A stretch of 19,527 bases of DNA from JABMPJ01 sp964345005. Its GTDB lineage: Bacteria > Verrucomicrobiota > Kiritimatiellia > UBA8416 > JABMPJ01. Below are positions 14,311-19,527 of the stretch, in pieces. The DNA lies in NCBI GenBank assembly GCA_964345005.1, contig CAYFPQ010000060.1:1-19527 (forward strand), in the 5' to 3' direction. The first letter of the stretch is position 1, and every line of letters starts with the position of its first letter. Made by a program: the position numbers and the translations under genes. The notes beneath the pieces are model-generated. The model saw only the letters and a program-made list of their open reading frames with translations. It made no database searches and had not been told where the DNA came from.

Positions 14311-15168
14311 TCAGGTCACGCGGCTTTGTCGTGGAGAGCGCCCAACGATCTTGCGGTATTGTCTGGCGAAGTAGCTGCTGTCGTGAAATCCAACTTGAAA
14401 TGCGACCTCGGTAACGGTCAGATCCCTGTGTTGCAGTAGTTCAGTCGCGCGCGCAATGCGCAGATGAAGCAAGTGATCAATGGCCGATCGGCCCATGGCT
14501 TCGCGAAACGTACGCGAGAAATTTCGGCGAGACATATGGGCGATGTCCGCCAGCCGGTCGAGATCAATATCCTTTGAATAGTGATCTTCGAGATAAGAAA
14601 TCGCTTCTCCAATTCGCAGGAGTGATCTTGATGGCGTGGTCCGCGATAGGCTGTAGCATCGGGAAAGGAATGCAGCAACCTGCATGAATAGCGATATGGC
14701 CATGAGCCTGAATCCGGGCTGGCGATCACGCAGTTCCTTGTCAAGACGGTCCACCAGTGTGCTCACAATGGCGAGGTCTTCGGTAGACAATCGCAGCCGG
14801 CTCTCGAACCTGTGCCTGCGCCTGTATTTCGGCTCCAGCCTAAAAAGCGCGTGATAGCCGGGCAGGGCACGGACGTCCCATTTCGACATGCCAAGATCAA
14901 TGGGGTCGTAGAGTATGTTGACCAGTGCCAGGTGGCCCATTCTCCGGTACTCGTGCGGGGAGGTATCTGTGATTGCGAACACGTCGCCTGCTGAAACCGG
15001 ATACTCCTCATCACGTATGACGTGCAGACCGCTGCCGCCGGTAACCACAACCAGTTCTGAGAACTGATGTTTGTGACGAGGGAAGCGCGGTTGAGGCTCG
15101 CGGCGAGCGACAGTAATTGGAGGCCCATTCGGGTCGAAGAAGTCTGTCTTTCTGAGTGTTTCTACCAT
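14311..15168 (-). CDS. AraC-family transcriptional regulator (RhaS/RhaR-like)
   Basis: This gene encodes 285 residues from ATG 15168 (MVETLRKTDFF); the longer frame upstream runs through the promoter and is not protein-like. The N-terminal sugar-sensing cupin half has PRFPRHKHQFSELVVVTGG (27-45), a GDVFAIT strand (61-67) and a PHEY turn. The C-terminal half (about 186-283) is the double helix-turn-helix: IDLDRLADIAHMSRRNFSRT, then RIARATELL and VTEVAFQVGFHDSSYFARQY. It is divergent from the aldolase-rhaA operon, so it most likely activates that operon in response to L-rhamnose. The inducer is inferred from the neighbour, not shown. Confidence 0.92.
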   Translation of the reverse strand: MVETLRKTDFFDPNGPPITVARREPQPRFPRHKHQFSELVVVTGGSGLHVIRDEEYPVSAGDVFAITDTSPHEYRRMGHLALVNILYDPIDLGMSKWDVRALPGYHALFRLEPKYRRRHRFESRLRLSTEDLAIVSTLVDRLDKELRDRQPGFRLMAISLFMQVAAFLSRCYSLSRTTPSRSLLRIGEAISYLEDHYSKDIDLDRLADIAHMSRRNFSRTFREAMGRSAIDHLLHLRIARATELLQHRDLTVTEVAFQVGFHDSSYFARQYRKIVGRSPRQSRVT

Positions 15169-15200
15169 GACTGAACCCACTGAATCGCCCTGTATTCGGC

Positions 15201-15232
15201 TTGGCCCAATAATGCTGACGTCTGGCCTGATA
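15201..15232. promoter_or_regulatory. Candidate AraC-type operator: direct repeat 21 bp apart
   Basis: TTGGCCCAATA (15201-15211) and CTGGCCTGATA (15222-15232) match at 8 of 11 positions and start 21 bp apart, two helical turns, which is the spacing known for araI1/araI2 half-sites. They lie between the divergent regulator and aldolase genes. Confidence 0.45.
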
Positions 15233-15237
15233 GTCAA
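15209..15237 (-). promoter_or_regulatory. Promoter of the AraC-family regulator
   Basis: Minus strand: TTGACT (15237-15232), 17-base spacer, CATTAT (15214-15209). The first operator half-site overlaps the -10 and the second touches the -35, so bound regulator could repress its own gene. Confidence 0.5.
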
Positions 15238-15266
15238 TGAATAGATCTGTAACAAGAGGATATAGT
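15238..15266 (+). promoter_or_regulatory. Possible activator-dependent promoter of the rhamnose operon
   Basis: TATAGT at 15261-15266 is a good -10. The hexamer 17 bases upstream (TGAATA, 15238-15243) is a poor -35, as is common at AraC-activated promoters. The second half-site ends 5 bases before it. Confidence 0.35.
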
Positions 15267-15298
15267 GGAAGACGAAGAAATCCTTTACTGGAGAGTAG

Positions 15299-16369
15299 AT
15301 GAGCATTCTCGACTCTATAGTGGCTCTGTCGCACGAGTTCGGTACGTCCGATTACGTTCAGGGCGGCGGCGGAAATGCATCGGTGAAGAACGAAACGAGC
15401 CTGTGGATAAAGCCGTCTGGAACCACATTGGGCGATATGCGGGTAGATCAGCTTCTTGAAGTTGACCGCTCGAGGCTGATGCCGCTCTACACCATGACGC
15501 CCCCGGATGAGCCGGAAGCGCGGGAGGCACTCATTACGCGGATGTTGGCGGAATCCAGGGCGGATCAGGACGTCGCGATGCGTCCTTCGGTTGAGACGCC
15601 GCTACATGATTCCTTAGAGGCCACCTTTGTGGTTCATACGCATCCACAGCTTGTGGGCGGAATGGTGTGTGCGGTGGAATCGAGGGAGGTATCCGGCCGC
15701 CTCTTTCCTGACTATCTGTACGTCCCTTCGCTGGATCCTGGGTATACGCTTTCCATGCAGGTACGTGAAGATGTAGCTGACTATCGTTCCCGTCATGGCC
15801 GCGATCCGGCGGCGATCGTCATGGAGAACCACGGGGTGCTGGTGGCCGGCAATACTGCCGATGAAGTTCGGGACGTCTACGAGCATATCATGGACGCGTT
15901 ACGCGTCGAATACAGGCAAGCAGGTCTTGCGACGATGCTTGATGTTGGCCCGCTCCCGAAGACCGGACGTGTTGCGGAGATTGCCGGCCGAGTTCAGGCG
16001 AAATGCGATGATGAAAATCTCGCATGTTCGGTAGGCGAAGGCTGCTTTGCCGTCGCTCATGGTCCTCTCTCTCCCGATCATATTGTCTACATGAAATCCT
16101 ATGCCTGTTTTGGTGAGCCGACAGAAGAGCGGCTTGCGGCCTTTATAACACGGCACGGTTATCCGCCGCGCGTGGTTGCTACAGAGGATGCCGTTGTCTG
16201 TTTCGGGTCGACGCCTCGAAATGCCCAATTGGCCATGGATCTGGCCAGGGACGGGGCTGTCGTCGCCCACTTGGCGCAGGCGTTCGGCGGTGTGCGTTAC
16301 ATGAGTGAGGCCCAACGCTTGTTTATCGAGAACTGGGAAGCGGAGTCGTATCGAAGGAGCGTAACATGA
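15299..16369 (+). CDS. Class II aldolase/adducin-family protein, probable rhamnulose-1-phosphate aldolase
   Basis: This gene encodes 356 residues from ATG 15299, with GGAGAG at 15290-15295. The first 215 residues are the class II aldolase fold: YVQGGGGNASVK (19-30), WIKPSGTTLGDM (36-47), the metal site VVHTHPQ with H113 and H115, acidic E99 and the third His in ENHGVLVAG (H178). The remaining 140 residues repeat an aldolase-like pattern (HIVYMKSYACFG, DAVVCFG) as in the longer COG3347-type proteins. It overlaps rhaA by 4 bases (ATGA), and by context should split rhamnulose 1-phosphate into DHAP and lactaldehyde. It is longer than E. coli RhaD (274 residues), so I give no symbol. No rhamnulokinase gene is in view. 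Confidence 0.85.
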   Translation: MSILDSIVALSHEFGTSDYVQGGGGNASVKNETSLWIKPSGTTLGDMRVDQLLEVDRSRLMPLYTMTPPDEPEAREALITRMLAESRADQDVAMRPSVETPLHDSLEATFVVHTHPQLVGGMVCAVESREVSGRLFPDYLYVPSLDPGYTLSMQVREDVADYRSRHGRDPAAIVMENHGVLVAGNTADEVRDVYEHIMDALRVEYRQAGLATMLDVGPLPKTGRVAEIAGRVQAKCDDENLACSVGEGCFAVAHGPLSPDHIVYMKSYACFGEPTEERLAAFITRHGYPPRVVATEDAVVCFGSTPRNAQLAMDLARDGAVVAHLAQAFGGVRYMSEAQRLFIENWEAESYRRSVT

Positions 16370-17637
16370 ACGCGACGATGACAACGGAGAGGGCCTATTC
16401 ACTTGCGAGAGAGCGATACGCAGAGTTGGGGGTCGATACCGATAAGGCCATCGCGAGCCTTGCTACGGTGCCGATCAGTCTGCACTGTTGGCAAGGGGAT
16501 GATGTCGGTGGGTTCGAGACACCGGATGCCGAACTCTCGGGTGGTGGAATCCAAGCCACGGGGAACTATCCGGGCAAGGCTCGCAATGCCGAGGAGCTAC
16601 GCGCCGATCTGGACAAGGCGCTCAGTTTGATTCCGGGCAAGCATCGTCTCAACCTGCATGCGATCTATGCTGAGACAGGAGGGGTGCGTGTTGAGCGCAA
16701 CGCGCTGGAGCCCAGGCATTTTTCCGGTTGGATTGACTGGGCAAAGGCCAACGGCATGGGGATGGACTTCAATCCCAGCTACTTCTCACATCCCAAAGCC
16801 GACGACGGGTTCACGCTGAGCCATCCGGACAAGGGCATTCGTTCGTTTTGGATCGAGCATGGTATCGCCTGTCGCAGGATCGGTGCGGCCATGGGACAGG
16901 CATTGGGTACGCCTTCGGTTGTGAACGTTTGGATTCCTGATGGCTACAAGGATATGCCTGTCGATCGCAGGGCTCCACGAGAACGATTGAAAGACTCGCT
17001 GGACGCTGTGTTTACCGAATCGCTGGACCCGAAAGAGATTTTGGATGCAGTTGAGTGCAAGCTGTTCGGAATAGGTTCAGAGAGTTACGTGGTGGGTTCG
17101 CATGAGTTCTACATGGGTTACGCCATTGCGAACCGGAAACTGCTCTGCTTGGATTCCGGTCATTTTCATCCGACCGAGGTCATATCCGACAAGATCTCTT
17201 CCGTGTTGGCATTTGTGGACGAGATCCTGTTGCACGTCAGTCGTGGTGTTCGTTGGGATAGTGACCACGTCGTGACACTCTCGGATGAACTCCGGGCCAT
17301 CGCAGAAGAGCTGGTGAGAGGGGACTATCTGGCGCGTACCCATATCGGATTGGACTTCTTCGATGCCAGCATCAACCGCATTGCCGCCTGGGTGATAGGG
17401 ACGCGCAACATGATCAAGGCGCTCCTTCTGGCGATGCTTGAACCAACGGCAAGACTGCGCGAGATGGAGGAAGAAGGAGATTACACCAACCGCCTGGCCA
17501 TGCTCGAGGAATTGAAGACGCTTCCAGTAGGGGCTGTTTGGGACTACTACTGCGCAAAACAGAACGTGCCCGTGGGGCTGGCATGGGTCGCGGAGGTCAA
17601 AGCATACGAGAATAACGTCTTGTCACGGCGTCGCTGA
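16366..17637 (+). CDS. rhaA: L-rhamnose isomerase
   Basis: RhaA converts L-rhamnose to L-rhamnulose in the cytoplasm. It has 423 residues, against 419 in E. coli, and the sequence is clearly homologous along its whole length: VPISLHCWQGDDVGGFE (35-51), GIQATGNYPGKARNA, KHRLNLHAIYAE, GMDFNPSYFSHP, the metal-site run KLFGIGSESYVVGSHEFYMG, CLDSGHFHPTEVISDK, VRWDSDHVV and HIGLDFFDASINRIAAWVIG. Start ATG 16366 overlaps the aldolase stop and has AAGGAG shortly before; an internal ATG at 16378 is a weaker choice. Regulated with the aldolase by the divergent AraC-type protein. Confidence 0.98.
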   Translation: MNATMTTERAYSLARERYAELGVDTDKAIASLATVPISLHCWQGDDVGGFETPDAELSGGGIQATGNYPGKARNAEELRADLDKALSLIPGKHRLNLHAIYAETGGVRVERNALEPRHFSGWIDWAKANGMGMDFNPSYFSHPKADDGFTLSHPDKGIRSFWIEHGIACRRIGAAMGQALGTPSVVNVWIPDGYKDMPVDRRAPRERLKDSLDAVFTESLDPKEILDAVECKLFGIGSESYVVGSHEFYMGYAIANRKLLCLDSGHFHPTEVISDKISSVLAFVDEILLHVSRGVRWDSDHVVTLSDELRAIAEELVRGDYLARTHIGLDFFDASINRIAAWVIGTRNMIKALLLAMLEPTARLREMEEEGDYTNRLAMLEELKTLPVGAVWDYYCAKQNVPVGLAWVAEVKAYENNVLSRRR

Positions 17638-17835
17638 TCTTCGCCTGGCTATCAAGAGGATCAGTAGACATTACTGGCTGTGTGTGCAATAGCGACTTCA
17701 GGTAATGGGCGGGAAGAGCAGCCTTTGTCTCTCGCAACAGCTTGCAACCAGCCACAACAATAGGTGAAAATTGCTTCCCGGCGGGGATTGCGGATCTGTA
17801 GCCGGTTCTCTCAGGAGAAGGCGGAAGGGGCAGCT

Positions 17836-18846
17836 GTGAAGCGTCTGGCCTTGATTGTTGTCGGTGTCTGTCTTTACCCTGCTTACATGAATGCGGATGC
17901 AGCAACGAATACCACAGGCTTTGTCTATCATGAGTCGTTTCTGGAGCATGATACCGGCCCGGTCCACCCTGAGGCGCCCGCTCGACTGACAGCAATAGTT
18001 AAGCGTCTGGCCGATGCAGGTCTGCGTTCGAAACTGTCTGATATCGAATCATCACCAGCGCCCTTGGAATGGATCACTACCGTCCACACCGCAGAGTATG
18101 TGGCCCGTGTCAGGGACGTGTGTGCAGGTGGTGTTCCCTTCTTGGATTCGATGGACACTCCCGTGTCGGAAAACTCGTACGAGGTCGCGCTCTTGGCATC
18201 AGGGGGTGTACTGAATGCTGTCGACGCGGTGATGGCCGGGCGGGTGAAGAACGCCTTTTGCGCAGTTCGCCCCCCCGGGCACCACGCGCTGAAAGAGGCG
18301 GCAATGGGATTCTGCCTCTTCAATAACGTGGCTGTCGGTACGCGCTACATACAGAAGAAGTATGGCCTGCCAAAGGTGCTTATCGTGGACTGGGACGTGC
18401 ATCATGGCAATGGCACGCAGGACGTGTTTTATGATGATTCGACGGTCCTCTTCTTCTCTGTCCATCAGTATCCCTTCTACCCTGGGAGCGGAGCCGGAGT
18501 AGAACGTGGAGCGGGCAAGGGCTCGGGCTTCACTATTAATATCCCTTTAGCGAGGGGTTCTGGAGACAAAGCCTACAGGGACCTCTTCGAGAAAGAGCTG
18601 AGACCTGCAGCCCTCAAGTTCAAGCCGGACTTCATCTTGATTTCAGCCGGTTTTGATGCACATGAGGATGATCCGTTGGGCGAGATGGGTGTCACGGCAA
18701 AGGGGTTTGCGGATATGACAAAGGTCGTTAAAGCAATTGCGGAAAGCTGTTGTGACGGACGCCTTGTCTCTGTGCTTGAGGGCGGTTATGACCTTAAGGG
18801 TCTGGCTGACTCGGTTCTTGCGCATGTCTCGGTGCTGGCAGACTAG
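17836..18846 (+). CDS. Histone-deacetylase-fold hydrolase with predicted signal peptide
   Basis: This gene encodes 336 residues from GTG 17836, with GGAAGGGG at 17823-17830. An in-frame GTG at 17764 would add a non-hydrophobic stretch. The arginase/deacetylase fold is clear: HPEAPARLTAI (44-54), RPPGHHA with H149/H150, GFCLFNNVA (158-166), DWDVHHGNGT with D187 and H189, AGFDAHEDDPLG with D274, and LEGGYDL with Tyr318; all Zn ligands and catalytic residues are present. Bacterial members deacetylate polyamines, lysines or small amides. The first 22 residues (MKRLALIVVGVCLYPAYMNADA) read as a secretion signal, so it may act in the periplasm. It lies 198 bases after rhaA; co-transcription is uncertain. 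Confidence 0.9.
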   Translation: MKRLALIVVGVCLYPAYMNADAATNTTGFVYHESFLEHDTGPVHPEAPARLTAIVKRLADAGLRSKLSDIESSPAPLEWITTVHTAEYVARVRDVCAGGVPFLDSMDTPVSENSYEVALLASGGVLNAVDAVMAGRVKNAFCAVRPPGHHALKEAAMGFCLFNNVAVGTRYIQKKYGLPKVLIVDWDVHHGNGTQDVFYDDSTVLFFSVHQYPFYPGSGAGVERGAGKGSGFTINIPLARGSGDKAYRDLFEKELRPAALKFKPDFILISAGFDAHEDDPLGEMGVTAKGFADMTKVVKAIAESCCDGRLVSVLEGGYDLKGLADSVLAHVSVLAD

Positions 18847-18991
18847 CCTTGTCCTTTTCGCACGCTCAGGCTTGCAGGGCCCTATGGCGTCTTACCGCTG
18901 ACGGTGACAACCCGCTTCAGTGCTTCCTGGCTGCTGACGCCCTGTTCACGGCCGTGAATTGCCAAGGCGAGGGTCTTCTGGCGCAGTTTTC

Positions 18992-19019
18992 TTGACGCAT
19001 GCCTTTTCTGGCGTATTAT
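18992..19019 (+). promoter_or_regulatory. Sigma-70-type promoter of the Fic-family gene
   Basis: TTGACG (18992-18997), 16-base spacer, TATTAT (19014-19019), 33 bases before the start codon, which has GGAGG at 19044-19048. Confidence 0.6.
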
Positions 19020-19052
19020 TCACAACTGATTCTTGTTTTTAACGGAGGTTTC

Positions 19053-19527
19053 ATGAATGATCTCTATTTACACCCGACAGGGATGAGGGTGGCTGGATAT
19101 GGCGCACTGGTTGAGAGGTTCCGGTTGGACGTAATGCCGAACTGGCATCTATCTCTTGTTGCCACTGGAAACACACGTAGAGTCGATACGACAGCGGGTG
19201 TAACCGAAGAAGTCTACCCGGCCCGGTACTGGCCCGGGGATACGCTCGGAGACCACCTGCAATTCGCGCTCAAGTACGATGGAACAAATCTGGCCATCCT
19301 TGCCAGCGTGTTCCGCGTGGCTCCTCAGAAAGAAGTTCAGAAATATGTCGAGTCCACTCCGAGGGGCAAGTATGCCCGTCGAGTGTGGTTCCTGTACGAA
19401 ATGCTTACCGGCGCGTTACTCCCCTTGGCAGACCTGAAAACCGGCGGATACATTGATCTGCTCGATCCGGATATATACTACACGGTGACCCAACCCCGTC
19501 AGGTCCGTCGTCAGCGGATCAACGACA
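19053..19527 (+). CDS. Fic-family protein, N-terminal part (3' partial)
   Basis: ATG 19053 has a strong GGAGG 4 bases before it. The frame stays open to the window end (158 codons). The text LHPTGMRVAGYGALVERF, PARYWPGDTLGDHLQFALKY, DGTNLAILASVF, KYARRVWFLYEMLTG and YIDLLDPDIYYT matches what I recall of the N-terminal region of large single-chain Fic proteins that place the HPFxDGNGR AMP-transferase motif further downstream. That motif lies outside the window, so catalytic status cannot be judged. Many such proteins modify host or self proteins by AMPylation or act in toxin-antitoxin-like modules; no partner gene is visible upstream. Confidence 0.75.
   Translation, partial: MNDLYLHPTGMRVAGYGALVERFRLDVMPNWHLSLVATGNTRRVDTTAGVTEEVYPARYWPGDTLGDHLQFALKYDGTNLAILASVFRVAPQKEVQKYVESTPRGKYARRVWFLYEMLTGALLPLADLKTGGYIDLLDPDIYYTVTQPRQVRRQRIND

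Noticed and set aside
17670..17762. Weak inverted repeat GGCTG...TGCAA / TTGCAACCAGCC after rhaA
   Set aside because: The stem is short and imperfect with a long loop and no T-tract, so it is not a supported terminator.
18876..19000. Minus-strand reading with a protein-like run (LALAIHGREQGVSSQEALK) between the deacetylase-fold gene and the Fic-family gene
   Set aside because: Only about 40 codons, with no start codon context or known family; it could be a gene remnant but the sequence alone does not show it.

Overview
The window reads as one stretch of a draft, high-GC Gram-negative chromosome. It has two N-runs (1300-1309 and 6728-6829) that mark scaffold joins. Periplasmic and outer-membrane genes (LPP20/CsgG-like proteins, a small beta-barrel, a GspC-like protein), a CT398-type zinc-ribbon coiled-coil protein, a stand-alone GGQ release-factor-like protein and many palindromic intergenic repeats suggest a PVC-group bacterium such as Kiritimatiellota, Lentisphaerota or Verrucomicrobiota. 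That placement is inference; no taxonomic marker was compared.

Layout. Positions 1-2809 hold a probable cell-envelope cluster: a 5'-truncated LPP20-like protein with an Ig-like domain, a secreted CsgG-like protein with a WD40-like end, and a small outer-membrane protein. Positions 2889-7271 are a riboflavin operon: FMN riboswitch, intrinsic terminator, ribBA, ribH, nusB, ribD and ribE, with ribE broken by an assembly gap. Together these genes make riboflavin from GTP and ribulose 5-phosphate, and FMN should shut the operon off through the riboswitch. Then come a coiled-coil zinc-ribbon gene, the RNase P RNA gene (rnpB), and a GspC-like PDZ protein whose start codon lies inside the rnpB 3' end.

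On the minus strand, pheA (prephenate dehydratase) converges on the GspC-like gene. Divergent from pheA is a two-gene plus-strand unit: a ribosome-rescue-like GGQ protein and a 753-residue protein that joins a degenerate kinase-like N-terminus to a multi-pass membrane domain. Next is aroK (minus strand). From 14311 on comes a rhamnose catabolic locus: an AraC/RhaS-type regulator divergent from a class II aldolase gene and rhaA, with a well-placed 21-bp-spaced direct repeat between them. The window ends with an exported histone-deacetylase-fold hydrolase and the 5' part of a Fic-family gene with a good promoter.

The most notable items are the kinase-like membrane protein, the dispersed palindromic repeats (one of which encodes the last residues and stop flank of AroK), paired repeat-like hairpins inside rnpB, the rnpB/GspC overlap, a TRF-to-TVF change in PheA, and the candidate autoregulatory rhamnose operator. 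I saw no CRISPR array, tRNA, transposase or phage gene.
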